From NCBI GenBank assembly GCA_015999745.1, contig JAECQP010000013.1:1-64000 (forward strand): a stretch of DNA of 64,000 nucleotides. The letters are read 5' to 3'. Below the pieces are notes generated by a model, which was given only the letters and a program-made list of their open reading frames with translations, was not told where the DNA came from and searched no databases. The translations under genes were made by a program, and so were the position numbers. Every line of letters begins with the position of its first letter. Position 1 is the stretch's first letter. This DNA comes from Sphingobacteriia bacterium. GTDB taxonomy: Bacteria; Bacteroidota; Bacteroidia; Chitinophagales; Chitinophagaceae. Below, one piece after another: positions 1-8,564 of this stretch.

Positions 1-930
1 GTTGCCATTTTTTATGTACTGAGTGGCCTTACTTTATATATCGCCAACCAACAGGATTTTTCAAAAACCAAAGAGGATATTCTTAACTTCTTTCTCAAAA
101 GATTTTTCAGAATCTTTCCATTGATGTGGCTGGCTACTTTCCTAACCTACCTGATGGTACAGCATGCCTGGATGTACAGCCCCAAAATATTGATCGTTAA
201 TATTTTGATCTTCCCCGGCGCCTTTAAGCCGGATGGATTTGTAGCAAACGGGGCATGGAGTATTGGCAATGAATTATTTTTCTACCTGTTTTTTCCCTTA
301 TTATTTTTCCTGTACAGAGCCGGTAAACACTGGATGTACCTGGTTAGTTTCGTCATCCTGATTCCCTTTATGTTTTTTGCATACAAGGTGTTCGATCCCG
401 CTATACAACTGGGTCATCAATGGTCGGCTTTTGTAAACCCACTGAACCAGTTTTTCTTTTTTGCCATGGGCGTATTGATGGCAGGATGGTCAAAACCATC
501 TGCCCTATGGCAAAAATGGGCGCTCCTGCCGGCAGCGCTGCTGTTTACGCTGATGATCTTCTATCCGGTTTCCGGCGAACCGGTGGCCTTGGTAATTGGG
601 AACGCCCGGATGGTACTGAGCGCTCTTACAATACTGATCTGTTATTTTTTCTATATCAGCGATCTGGGGTTTCTTCCGGATCTGGTAAAAAGGGGGCTGA
701 AGTTTCTGGGGGACGCCAGCTTTTCCATTTACCTGCTGCACCCCTTGGTTTTTACTTTGATTGTACGGATCATGAAACAATGGTCCGTTGTCATACATCC
801 ATGGACCACCATCGGGCTTACCGTTATCTGTACCTTGTTGCTCAGCAATGTAACGTATAACCGATTCGAGAAATATTTTATGCGATTGGGTAAGAACCTC
901 ATCAGCAAAAGAAAAGCAATGCTTCAATAA
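1..930 (+). CDS. Acyltransferase-3 family membrane protein, 5' end cut by window edge
   Basis: The frame is open from the first base, so the N-terminus lies upstream of the window; 309 residues are visible. They begin with FYVLSGLTLY, which fits the LSG segment after the first membrane helix of acyltransferase-3 (OatA/WecH/NodX) proteins, then a basic loop (KRFFRIFP) and about eight hydrophobic segments, and end in a Lys/Arg-rich tail. Family members move acetyl or other acyl groups onto sugars or polysaccharides at the inner membrane. The conserved first-helix His is not in view and the acceptor cannot be predicted. It converges on the next gene with 7 bp between the stop codons. Confidence 0.85.
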   Translation, partial: VAIFYVLSGLTLYIANQQDFSKTKEDILNFFLKRFFRIFPLMWLATFLTYLMVQHAWMYSPKILIVNILIFPGAFKPDGFVANGAWSIGNELFFYLFFPLLFFLYRAGKHWMYLVSFVILIPFMFFAYKVFDPAIQLGHQWSAFVNPLNQFFFFAMGVLMAGWSKPSALWQKWALLPAALLFTLMIFYPVSGEPVALVIGNARMVLSALTILICYFFYISDLGFLPDLVKRGLKFLGDASFSIYLLHPLVFTLIVRIMKQWSVVIHPWTTIGLTVICTLLLSNVTYNRFEKYFMRLGKNLISKRKAMLQ

Positions 931-937
931 CTATGCA

Positions 938-1843
938 TCAGTACCCCCATTTACGCATCACTGCCAGATTCTGACGGATACATTCAATAGGCGCCACGCC
1001 CTGGTAGGCTTCCTGTTCTATGATGAAATGAAGGGTGCCGCCTGTTTGTTTTCCCTGGTCAATAATCTCCTTCACAAGCTGTACGCCTTTACCCAGAACA
1101 GTACTTTCATATCCTGTTCCTTTTGCATTCATGATTTCGTCTTTCACATGCATGGATACAAAACGTCCGGGGTTATTTTTCACAATAGCCAGTGCATCGG
1201 CTCCGGTACCATAGAGGTTACCAAAGTCCAGCTGCTGCGCCACCAATGAGGGGTCGGTGCTTTTCAGGATGATCTCATACACGGTTTCGTTGCCCAGCTT
1301 TTGGGTAAACTCAAAGTTGTGATTATGATAACCGAACCGCATGCCCGATTTTTTACATAGCTCTCCTGATTTGTTAAACACTTCCATATACCTTTTCAGG
1401 TCGTCTGCCGTTTTGCGCAGGCTGTCGTCCAGCCATGGGCTGATCACCAGCTCCTGCCCGGCAATGGCAGCATCTTCCACTGTATATTTCCAACTGTCGG
1501 AGAAATCTTTTTTAACGGCATCCCAATGCCCGGGCCCCAATACAGTATGGCCACTTGGCATGCTTAGCCCCAGATCATTCAGCAGTTTTTTAAATTCAGC
1601 GGCACTGTACCCGTAGAATTTCCGGTTAATATAATTGGCATGCTCTACATGCTTGTACCCCATCTCTGCAACAGCTTTCAGTGTGCCCGACGGATCCTTT
1701 TTCATATCCTCTCTTACGGAATACAACTGTACCCCGGTTAATGTTTTTTGGAGTGCTGACGCCTGTAACCAGGAAGGAACTGCAGCTGAAGCAAGTGCGG
1801 CAAATCCGGCTTGCTGAATAAATTGTCGGCGGGAAACTGGCAT
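938..1843 (-). CDS. Sugar phosphate isomerase/epimerase (xylose isomerase-like TIM barrel) with Tat-type signal
   Basis: The product has 301 residues from the chosen start at 1843. A longer frame to 1912 would put 23 residues before a clear signal sequence, so the internal ATG is preferred. The N-terminus SRRQFIQQAGFAALASAA looks like a twin-arginine signal, as in many Bacteroidota secreted members of this family. The rest fits an AP-endonuclease-2/xylose isomerase-like barrel: GVQLYSVRE near the start, GYHNHNFEF in the middle and an IEQEAY segment near the end, carrying the His and Glu residues that usually bind the divalent metal. Likely a periplasmic sugar or inositol derivative isomerase or epimerase. 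The substrate is unknown. It stands alone between convergent and divergent neighbours. Confidence 0.85.
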   Translation of the reverse strand: MPVSRRQFIQQAGFAALASAAVPSWLQASALQKTLTGVQLYSVREDMKKDPSGTLKAVAEMGYKHVEHANYINRKFYGYSAAEFKKLLNDLGLSMPSGHTVLGPGHWDAVKKDFSDSWKYTVEDAAIAGQELVISPWLDDSLRKTADDLKRYMEVFNKSGELCKKSGMRFGYHNHNFEFTQKLGNETVYEIILKSTDPSLVAQQLDFGNLYGTGADALAIVKNNPGRFVSMHVKDEIMNAKGTGYESTVLGKGVQLVKEIIDQGKQTGGTLHFIIEQEAYQGVAPIECIRQNLAVMRKWGY

Positions 1844-1920
1844 AATCGTTTTTTGAGTGCAACCAATATAAGCAATTTTTAAACGAAAGCCTAACTTGCG
1901 GGGGGTAATCAAATCAACAG

Positions 1921-2394
1921 ATGAAAACAGCTACGGTTCACGAAATTAAACAGGAATTACTGGCCACACCAGACAAACAGCTGGTAGACCTGTGCCTAAG
2001 GCTGGCAAAATTCAAGAAAGAGAACAAGGAACTGCTTACCTACCTGCTGCTGGAAGCCCACAACGAAGAGGGATATATAGCAGAAGTAAAGGAAATGATC
2101 CGGGTGGAATTTGAACAACTGGAGACATCCACCAATTTGTATTTTGCTAAAAAAACAATCCGGAAAATTTTGCGGATCGCCAATAAACATATCCGGTATA
2201 CCGGGTCCAAACAGGCAGAAGCCGCCATATTGCTGCATTTCTGCACAGCACTGAAACAGCATGGAATTCCTTTTGAAAAAAGTACGGCCCTGAGTAACCT
2301 TTACAAGCAGCAGATCAAAAAAATCAATGCCGCCCTAAGCGCTTTACATGAAGATCTTCAATACGATTTCCGGCGAGAGCTGGAGGCGTTATAG
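1921..2394 (+). CDS. Conserved hypothetical protein, 157 aa
   Basis: I do not recognise a named domain. The product is soluble, highly charged and predicted mostly helical, with Leu- and Lys/Glu-rich stretches and no signal peptide or membrane segment. The ATG at 1921 is the first in frame, and coding appears real because the frame is long, divergent from the isomerase gene 77 bp away, and shows normal codon use. It converges with the nucleoid protein gene with about 15 bp between the stops. Proteins of this look are widespread as unannotated cytosolic proteins in Bacteroidota; no function is assigned. Confidence 0.7.
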   Translation: MKTATVHEIKQELLATPDKQLVDLCLRLAKFKKENKELLTYLLLEAHNEEGYIAEVKEMIRVEFEQLETSTNLYFAKKTIRKILRIANKHIRYTGSKQAEAAILLHFCTALKQHGIPFEKSTALSNLYKQQIKKINAALSALHEDLQYDFRRELEAL

Positions 2395-2409
2395 AAGAAG
2401 ATCCCGTCA

Positions 2410-3447
2410 TTACTTTTCTTCGTCGAAGTAAAGTTTGTAATAGTGTTTACCGGCCCTTTCATCGAAGCCCTTTTCAATTAGGTCTTTTCTTCCATGAATA
2501 TATACATGGAAATTTTTGTCGAGCTTCAGGATGCTTTTAAAAAACCGTTGTTGCTTTTGCACGGCTGCAAGATTAATATCAAACTGATCTTCAATATTCA
2601 CCTGCCTGGCTACTTCGTACTGCTGTTTGTAATCGTTAAAGCAACCAATCACTTCCGGATGGTGCAATACCTCCTTTCCAAATTCTTCCAGTTGAAAATT
2701 ATCGTGGGTCTTAAAGTATTCCATGCTTCGCTGCAGCATATCAATCTGATCGGCCTTGGTGGTTTCAAACTGTTCATTCAGTTCATTGCTGATAAACAGT
2801 TTGCACATTCCCAGGGCGGCATTGGTATTGTGATAACTGTTTACCACGGGGTTCAGTTTCAGAAAAACCTGTTTCCAGAACGTCGCATCTGCCTGTTTGG
2901 AGGCGGTAGATTCATAGGAGTAGGCTAAAAAACCCTCCTCCGCATCCTGTTTCAGGATTAAAACGGCCCTTTCCGGCTTTTTGAGGTCAATCCCATCTTC
3001 CAGCAATAATTCAATACCGGCTGTTTTGATGGATGGCTTCAGGAAGGTTTCCCGGGTACCGGAATGGAAAATGCCGATGGCATCCCTGAACTGGTCCGCA
3101 AAAGGAACCTGCTGAAAATGAACCACGCACAATTCGCCGGATTTGGCAAAAGCGGAGCTGCTTTTGAGGTGAAAATGCTCGGCAACCTGCTGACTAACAG
3201 GTAAAAACCGGGAATCGTCTTCAAATAAACTACTGATGGCGCTATAAATAATATTAGACTCCTTATCCAGCCTGTACTGCTCTGCCTCATTCAGTGATTT
3301 CAGCATAAAATGCGTCAGTACCTGGTTCAATTCTTCCTGATTGGTTTCCAACGCTTTTTCAGATAAAAAAAGGCGCCCTCCCTGCGCTGCATCGCCCGCC
3401 TGGTGTACGATCAGCGACTTTATCAATATGGTAGATAAATCGTTCAT
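2410..3447 (-). CDS. Nucleoid-associated protein, NdpA/YejK-like
   Basis: The 345-residue product resembles the 37-kDa nucleoid-associated family (YejK/NdpA): the N-terminal IKSLIVHQAG segment, a central HFQQVPFADQFRDAIGIF region and a C-terminal part with a VYIHGRKDLIEKGFDE strand. Length matches the family. No signal peptide or membrane segment is seen, as expected for a cytosolic DNA-bound protein. In enterobacteria the family co-purifies with the nucleoid; its exact role is not established. Its promoter must lie in the 104-bp divergent gap shared with the small gene at 3552. Confidence 0.8.
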   Translation of the reverse strand: MNDLSTILIKSLIVHQAGDAAQGGRLFLSEKALETNQEELNQVLTHFMLKSLNEAEQYRLDKESNIIYSAISSLFEDDSRFLPVSQQVAEHFHLKSSSAFAKSGELCVVHFQQVPFADQFRDAIGIFHSGTRETFLKPSIKTAGIELLLEDGIDLKKPERAVLILKQDAEEGFLAYSYESTASKQADATFWKQVFLKLNPVVNSYHNTNAALGMCKLFISNELNEQFETTKADQIDMLQRSMEYFKTHDNFQLEEFGKEVLHHPEVIGCFNDYKQQYEVARQVNIEDQFDINLAAVQKQQRFFKSILKLDKNFHVYIHGRKDLIEKGFDERAGKHYYKLYFDEEK

Positions 3448-3551
3448 ATGACCACGAAGATAACCGGAATGAAGGCCGTTTTTAAACCAAATTCGGAATT
3501 CGTCAATATTTTTCGGAACTTCACCGGATTAACCTCAAACTAATACGCTAC

Positions 3552-3887
3552 ATGTACGCCCAGATCTGGACAAAGTACCTACCGATTATCCGCATTTTAC
3601 TGAAAAGAACCCGTCAGGAAAACCAGGTTTTAGACCTCAACCGAATCGATTTTGAAAGAATGGGATCTGGAAGAAAAGCCGGCTATAAATTCACTATTGA
3701 ATTCAAAAAAGGCCGGGTGGGTAATCTGATCAGCAGTTCGGCACTGGCTACTGATCTTGCACAGGTGATTTTAGAAGACAAGGCCACCAGGGAGTTTTTA
3801 GAAGGAGGTGAATACACGGTTTCCCTCAATACTAAATTTCAACTTTTGTTGAAGAATGCTACTCCGGCAGCCGAGACCGCAGAATAA
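3552..3887 (+). CDS. Conserved hypothetical protein, 111 aa
   Basis: A soluble 111-residue protein beginning MYAQIWTKYLPIIRILLKR. The N-terminal half is basic; the C-terminal half alternates hydrophobic and polar residues (EYTVSLNTKFQLLL) as in beta strands. No signal peptide, membrane helix or recognised domain is evident. ATG at 3552 is the first start in frame, and the gene is divergent from the YejK-like gene. The similar spacing and length suggest it is one of the small unannotated proteins common in Chitinophagaceae. Function unknown. Confidence 0.65.
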   Translation: MYAQIWTKYLPIIRILLKRTRQENQVLDLNRIDFERMGSGRKAGYKFTIEFKKGRVGNLISSSALATDLAQVILEDKATREFLEGGEYTVSLNTKFQLLLKNATPAAETAE

Positions 3888-3940
3888 TACTATTTGACCA
3901 GAACTCGGTAACCACTTTCCTTTTTCGCGCAAAGAATAGG

Positions 3941-4099
3941 TTAATCGATGGGGAAATGATTGTATTGAACCAGTTCATCAAAGCTTTCTTCCGTTTCTGC
4001 CTCAACAGAAGTATTACAGGCCTTCATTGCGTTTTCCGTACAGGAAACCGGTTGAATGATCAGCCAAACCAGAACAATATAAGTGAGCCAATGAAGCAT
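3941..4099 (-). CDS. Small putative lipoprotein, 52 aa
   Basis: A short frame starting MLHWLTYIVLVWLIIQPVSC gives a hydrophobic segment that ends in a lipobox-like P-V-S-C, then an acidic tail (EAETEESFDE). A start at 4147 is also open, but it would abut the CACATAAACATGTG dyad at 4149-4162, whereas the 4099 start leaves a 49-nt leader, the same spacing seen for other genes carrying that dyad. This makes a real, co-regulated small gene more likely than chance. No homologue is recognised. It lies downstream of the GIN/outer-membrane operon, behind a probable terminator. Confidence 0.4.
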   Translation of the reverse strand: MLHWLTYIVLVWLIIQPVSCTENAMKACNTSVEAETEESFDELVQYNHFPID

Positions 4100-4148
4100 T
4101 TTAATAAATATACCTGCAAATTTGTTTGATAATTCTGAAGATGTCAAT

Positions 4149-4162
4149 CACATAAACATGTG
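4149..4162. promoter_or_regulatory. Dyad CACATAAACATGTG (site A)
   Basis: Perfect CACAT-N4-ATGTG dyad 49 nt before the ATG of the 52-aa gene. Read on the minus strand it shares 18 bases (including the following ATTG) with the site before the response regulator at 14830. A CAAATTTG element, close to TAnnTTTG, lies 24 nt downstream. Confidence 0.6.
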
Positions 4163-4167
4163 TAAAT

Positions 4168-4196
4168 AATCCCACACAGGAAATCCGTGAGGGATT
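4168..4196 (-). terminator. Probable terminator hairpin after the GIN operon
   Basis: Arms AATCCCACAC and GTGAGGGATT pair at nine of ten positions around a 9-nt loop, 22 nt past the stop of the GIN-domain gene on the minus strand. The following minus-strand sequence is A/T-rich (ATTTAC) but has no long T tract, so it is a moderate call. Confidence 0.4.
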
Positions 4197-4218
4197 CTAT
4201 CCCCTCTTGTTTAACACC

Positions 4219-4956
4219 TTACTGCCTGATAATCTGTCCACTACCACTAATTTGGGTCCTGACCGTGGTGGGATTTCCCTTGTAATAGATATTTCCGCTG
4301 CCGGAAACAGTAGCATCCAGCTCCTTCTCTACTCCGCAATACATATTGCCGGAGCCGGAAAGAACCAATTTGGCTTTTTCGGAAGTGAAATCAAACCCAT
4401 TAATTTTTCCGCTTCCACTAATATAGAAATCAGCCAGAAGGGCCTTACCACTCAAACTGATTGTGCCGGACCCGCTGATGGAAGCATTCAGCGCCTGCGC
4501 CTGGTAACGGGTAACGATATCTCCGCTTCCGTTCACCCGCAATTCCAGCTCATCCCCAACCCGGTTTCCGTTGGTTACAATACTCCCTGATCCGTTTATG
4601 AACAACCTGCTCAGCCTGCCGGTGTTTACCCAAATCTTTGGGGTCTTTCTCGTCTTGATATTCGTGATGGTATTATACTGAATCTTCAATACCCCGTTCA
4701 CTACCCTGGCTTCAATCACCGGAATAATATTATCATCCGCCTCTATCAGCAACAGGCCGGAAGGGGCGTTAAGCTGTTCTACTTGTACATCAAAACTTCC
4801 GTTGGTTTCAATTGCATGAAAAGAATCCACCGACAGCGTTTGCTGAACAATATGGCCGCTACCCCGGATAGACTTATTGCAGGCGGCCAGTTGTACCAGC
4901 AGCAGCAAGAGCAGCAGATTAAATAGGTTCTTTTTCACGATTCGGTGGTTTATCAT
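4219..4956 (-). CDS. GIN-domain (DUF2807) lipoprotein
   Basis: A 245-residue protein with a signal peptide (poly-Leu core) ending in the lipobox Q-L-A-A-C at about Cys26, so it should be lipid anchored. The mature part is the head GIN domain (DUF2807): a run of short strands with repeated G-S-G turns, for example NGSGSIVT, VNGSGDIVT, ISGSGTISL, YISGSGKIN, LSGSGNMY, VSGSGNIYY and ISGSGQI, that build a right-handed beta-helix. Such proteins are common at the Bacteroidota cell surface; their ligand is unknown. It is the last gene of a leftward set with the lipoprotein at 4997 and the beta-barrel gene at 5945, with a probable terminator behind it. Confidence 0.88.
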   Translation of the reverse strand: MINHRIVKKNLFNLLLLLLLVQLAACNKSIRGSGHIVQQTLSVDSFHAIETNGSFDVQVEQLNAPSGLLLIEADDNIIPVIEARVVNGVLKIQYNTITNIKTRKTPKIWVNTGRLSRLFINGSGSIVTNGNRVGDELELRVNGSGDIVTRYQAQALNASISGSGTISLSGKALLADFYISGSGKINGFDFTSEKAKLVLSGSGNMYCGVEKELDATVSGSGNIYYKGNPTTVRTQISGSGQIIRQ

Positions 4957-4996
4957 TTTTAGTCTGTTTTAGCAGGAACAATGTCCGAAGGCAATG

Positions 4997-5794
4997 CTAA
5001 TAGTAACTGTATTCAAAATTGAGTACAACATTCGTAGTGCTGAACGATTGCTTTCTTTTGATGACATAATTGTCTGCATCGTACGTGTATTCGTTCCAGG
5101 TGGTTTCGTAAACGGTTCCTGTCGATGAAGTCTCCTCGATCTTGCGCGGATTGTTTTTCATAAATACAACTCCTCTCAGATAAATGCCGGAAAAAGAAAA
5201 ATTTTCCTGGTTCGGGCTGTTATCATAGTCACTGAACACCGTATTATAAATCAACCGGTAATCGCCTCCAATGGTTTCTTTTGCAGCGTAAGCATGCTTG
5301 GTAATATTTCCTGAAGCCGCATACTCATAAGTCATTTTTGATTCAACCGGCAGACCCGGGTCTTGTTTAGCAGGCCTTTCAATAAGACTTATCAACTGAT
5401 TCTGTGCATTGAACTGCGGAAACAAGCTGGCATAACGACGGTCATTAATGGCAAAAGCCTGTATGGAATCAAGCCTGGTACCGGTATAATGATACAGGAG
5501 GTATCCGCCCTCATTATTCACACGTTTCAGCAGGTTATTTTCATACACAAATTGATTGGTCTGAACAGTAACCGAACCGGTACTCTGGTTATTTACAAAC
5601 TGAGAGATCAGTTGTGAAACATCTCCATTCGCATTGTATTCAAACAACCTGAATTCACGCGGATCGTTCATGATCTTATACAACTTTTTAGCCTGCGGGG
5701 CCGGAACGGGGTCTTTTGGGCAATCCTTTTTGCAAGACACCGCCGTCAGTGAAAACAGTGCCAATACTACTCCTGCAAGGTTCTTCCTTTTCAT
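4997..5794 (-). CDS. Lipoprotein with YD/RHS-like strand repeats
   Basis: The start at 5794 (MKRKN) gives a clean lipoprotein signal with Cys21 in T-A-V-S-C; a longer open frame to 5833 adds 13 basic residues and overlaps a small upstream frame, so it is not preferred. The 265-residue product has recurring short strands such as FEYNANGDVSQL, YEYAASGNITKH and YTYDADNYVIKR, reminiscent of YD/RHS-type repeats found in many Bacteroidota lipoproteins (DUF4595 type). Function unknown, probably surface or periplasmic. It lies between the beta-barrel gene and the GIN gene on the same strand, likely one transcript. Confidence 0.75.
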   Translation of the reverse strand: MKRKNLAGVVLALFSLTAVSCKKDCPKDPVPAPQAKKLYKIMNDPREFRLFEYNANGDVSQLISQFVNNQSTGSVTVQTNQFVYENNLLKRVNNEGGYLLYHYTGTRLDSIQAFAINDRRYASLFPQFNAQNQLISLIERPAKQDPGLPVESKMTYEYAASGNITKHAYAAKETIGGDYRLIYNTVFSDYDNSPNQENFSFSGIYLRGVVFMKNNPRKIEETSSTGTVYETTWNEYTYDADNYVIKRKQSFSTTNVVLNFEYSYY

Positions 5795-5816
5795 CTTTTT
5801 TTTAATTTTTAGCTTA

Positions 5817-5915
5817 TTACAATATGTGGTCAATAGTGACTTCTTCCGGGCGCTCTTCGCCGCTCAATACCAGTAAAAGGTCAAAAAAGCGGTCCATGAT
5901 TTTTTCAAATTTCAT
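5817..5915 (-). CDS. Possible 32-residue micropeptide
   Basis: Between the beta-barrel gene (stop at 5945) and the lipoprotein gene (ATG at 5794) the minus strand holds ATG to TAA encoding MKFEKIMDRFFDLLLVLSGE followed by an acidic tail ending DHIL. It is amphipathic, starts 29 nt past the upstream stop, and ends 22 nt before the next ATG, the spacing expected of a real gene in an operon. The upstream sequence is A-rich, as usual for Bacteroidota ribosome binding. It may equally be a chance frame. Confidence 0.3.
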   Translation of the reverse strand: MKFEKIMDRFFDLLLVLSGEERPEEVTIDHIL

Positions 5916-5944
5916 TTGAGTTGATTTTTAAATAAGTTAATATG

Positions 5945-8368
5945 CTATTGTTGCCCGCCGGCACGACTTTGTTCTTCCTGAGAGGCGCTGTTTTGCCTGC
6001 TTCGCACAACATTCGTCTCGTTTTTTGCAAACCGCCAGGTGAAATTCAGGGCGAATATCCGGCTGTCGAAAATCTGTCTGAATTTGGTGTCCAGGTTCTG
6101 GAAACGCTGATCAATACTTACCTTCTGTGTTAAGAAAATATCTCTTACGGAAAGTCGGATCGTACCCTTGTTTTTCAGAATCTGCTTACTGATTCCTGTG
6201 GTAAGCGCCCCCATTGGCCCGATAAAGGATTGACCTACGATCAGGTTTTTGTGGTTATAAAAGCCACTGAGTTCGGCAGACCAACCCTTGCCTAACCTGA
6301 ATTGGTTATTCATGTTGAATGAGAATGAAGTAAAACTTTCCCGCAATGGCGCCCCGTTAAAAACTCCCTCATATTTATTATTGAATACACTTCCGTACAG
6401 GCTGGTGGTGATCAATTTGCCGAGCGACTTATTAAACGACATACTCAGGTTCCAGTTCTCGCTGGATGCAATGTTATCCGTTTGTATATAACTTACCCTG
6501 GTAGAATCAATTTGCCTGAGCACATCGGTAATAATATCTGTGGTCTTTGAATAAGAAAGCTTGGTAGTCAGCATTCCATTATTGTAGCTATGCCCCAGCT
6601 CAATGTTCCAGGTAAACTGCGGACGCAGATTAGGGTTACCCTGGTTATAGGTAAATGGATTCAGGATGAGCTGAAACGGGTTCAAATCCTTATAATTAGG
6701 TCTTTGAATTCGTCTTCCGGCATTAATGGTATAGGAGTGCTTGTCATTGTATTTATAACTAACAAACACGGTGGGGAATAGCTGGGTAAGGTTTCTTTCA
6801 AACTGCTGACTGGCAGTAACCTGGTTACCCTTCATGATCGTATTCTCTAAACGCAGACCCAGCTGTGCACCCCATTTAGACCACTGTTTGTTATAATTCA
6901 GATAGGCTGCGTTGATATTTTCCTTATAGATAAAATGATTGCTTCTCGGATCTTTTTCCCAAACGGTCCCGTTCAGGTAAGTAAACCGGGAATCGCTGTT
7001 GGTTTCCACAATACTGGTTTTCAATCCAGCTTCAATTCTCGCATTCTTTTTCAAAGGATGGGTATAATCCAGCTTGCCGGAATAGATATCTATATCCGAA
7101 GGATTAGCCCCTTTCAGCAGATAAGGCTCTTCTGCTGGCGAGCCATTTGCCGGTATAAAATAATTATCCATGCTTTGGATAAACTCTGAACGATAGTGAG
7201 CATAATCAATATCTGCGCTCAATTCTCTTCCTGCTGTGTCCAGTTTGGTACGAAAGTTCAGGTTGGTGCTGATATTTTTATTGATCATATTGTTGCGGGT
7301 GGTGGTGGTATAATTGCCGGTATGCAATCCGGAACCACTGTACACCAACATATCGGTCAGTAATACAAACAGTGCGTCATTGTGATATCCGGAAACATTC
7401 AAACCAATGGTGGTATTTTTACTGGCCAAATAATCTACAGAAAACTTCAGGTTCAAAGGATGTCCGTTCCCCAGCATGGAGCTGCTTTGGTCCATAACAG
7501 ACAATAGGCTGTTATCTGTTTTGGCCCTGAAATTCCGGGTTATAAACATATTGTTAAACGTTCTGTTCCTGTTATAACTCAGATTGGCATATGTGTTCCA
7601 TTTTCCCTTTCTGTAACCAATACTTCCGTTGGCATTACCCCTGGCATATACACCCTGTGAATAACCAAGTCCAAGAGAACCGGTCAGACCAAACAGTCTG
7701 TTTGTTTTGGTTTTGATATTGATGATCCCCGCATTACCGGATGCATCGTATTTGGCAGATGGCTGGGTAATCAGTTCAATCTGATCCAACTGCGAACTGG
7801 AAAGGGATTTGAGGTAGTTGGCCACATCTGCATTGCTCATATAGGTAGGCTTTCCATCTATCAAAATCGTCACACCGGCTTTCCCTTGCATACTGATATT
7901 TCCATCCTTATCCACGCTGATACCCGGCGCTTTTTCGAGCACTTCCAGCGCGTTGGCACCAATGTTGGATGGAGATGCTTCTACATTCAAAACGGTTTTA
8001 TCTGTTTTAACTTCTATCATTTTCCGTTGAGCGCTTACAGTAACACCCTGAATTTCTTTTACCTGTGCAACAAGTTTTAATTCCACCGGTTGTCCTTTCT
8101 TCAGCACCTCACTGATCAATTCTTCATAACCGGCGGCGATGGCTTTTATTCTGAACCTTTCTAAGGGTTCGGAAAATTCAAAAACACCTGTTGCATTGCT
8201 AACAGTTGTTTTCACAATGGCGTTGCCGGTATCCTTGTAAAGAAAAACGGCGGCTCCGGAAACCGGTTCCCCGTTAGCGGTTACCCTGCCGGTAAGTCCT
8301 GCAGCATTTTGTGCTTCAGTATTGAATGCTGCAAAAAGAAAAGTGCAGAGCGTAAAAAGAAATTTCAT
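5945..8368 (-). CDS. Outer membrane beta-barrel protein with carboxypeptidase-regulatory-like domain and plug
   Basis: The product has 807 residues. After a signal peptide ending in F-N-T-E-A-Q there is a CarboxypepD_reg-like beta-sandwich (about residues 22-105), a TonB-receptor plug (about 120-215, including GVTILIDGKPTYM and NAGIINIKTK), and a large C-terminal barrel of the OMP_b-brl_3 family with alternating aromatic strands. These proteins are related to TonB-dependent receptors and are exported to the outer membrane; cargo is unknown. No SusD partner is adjacent. The Gln/Arg-rich tail after the last strand is unusual. It heads the leftward operon with the lipoprotein and GIN genes, and two CACAT-type dyads lie upstream of its ATG. 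Confidence 0.85.
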   Translation of the reverse strand: MKFLFTLCTFLFAAFNTEAQNAAGLTGRVTANGEPVSGAAVFLYKDTGNAIVKTTVSNATGVFEFSEPLERFRIKAIAAGYEELISEVLKKGQPVELKLVAQVKEIQGVTVSAQRKMIEVKTDKTVLNVEASPSNIGANALEVLEKAPGISVDKDGNISMQGKAGVTILIDGKPTYMSNADVANYLKSLSSSQLDQIELITQPSAKYDASGNAGIINIKTKTNRLFGLTGSLGLGYSQGVYARGNANGSIGYRKGKWNTYANLSYNRNRTFNNMFITRNFRAKTDNSLLSVMDQSSSMLGNGHPLNLKFSVDYLASKNTTIGLNVSGYHNDALFVLLTDMLVYSGSGLHTGNYTTTTRNNMINKNISTNLNFRTKLDTAGRELSADIDYAHYRSEFIQSMDNYFIPANGSPAEEPYLLKGANPSDIDIYSGKLDYTHPLKKNARIEAGLKTSIVETNSDSRFTYLNGTVWEKDPRSNHFIYKENINAAYLNYNKQWSKWGAQLGLRLENTIMKGNQVTASQQFERNLTQLFPTVFVSYKYNDKHSYTINAGRRIQRPNYKDLNPFQLILNPFTYNQGNPNLRPQFTWNIELGHSYNNGMLTTKLSYSKTTDIITDVLRQIDSTRVSYIQTDNIASSENWNLSMSFNKSLGKLITTSLYGSVFNNKYEGVFNGAPLRESFTSFSFNMNNQFRLGKGWSAELSGFYNHKNLIVGQSFIGPMGALTTGISKQILKNKGTIRLSVRDIFLTQKVSIDQRFQNLDTKFRQIFDSRIFALNFTWRFAKNETNVVRSRQNSASQEEQSRAGGQQ

Positions 8369-8418
8369 GCTTAATTATTTATTGGTCAAAAATTGTTTAA
8401 AGCACCCGCAAATACAAC

Positions 8419-8432
8419 CACATAAAAGAGTG
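8419..8432. promoter_or_regulatory. Degenerate CACATAAA dyad (site B)
   Basis: CACATAAAAGAGTG matches the perfect dyad at 11 of 14 positions and lies 50 nt before the ATG of the beta-barrel gene, the same distance seen at the perfect sites. A TGTATTTG sequence, close to TAnnTTTG, follows 2 nt downstream, so the geometry differs from the other sites. Confidence 0.4.
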
Positions 8433-8543
8433 AATATTCAGTAGGGTGATGGGTTGTTTATCAGCATTAACCCTGATTAACACCGCTCATAATGAATACC
8501 TGCCATTTAAAGGGAATCAGTGATACTCAGGCAACGCGGGCAC

Positions 8544-8557
8544 TACATATTTATGTG
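8544..8557. promoter_or_regulatory. CACATAAATATGTA dyad (site C)
   Basis: Read on the minus strand this is CACATAAATATGTA, 12 of 14 identical to the perfect dyad. It lies in the 196-bp gap before the beta-barrel gene, about 175 nt from its ATG, and just past the stop of the DinB gene. It could be a distal second operator. Confidence 0.4.
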
Positions 8558-8564
8558 ATGGAGC

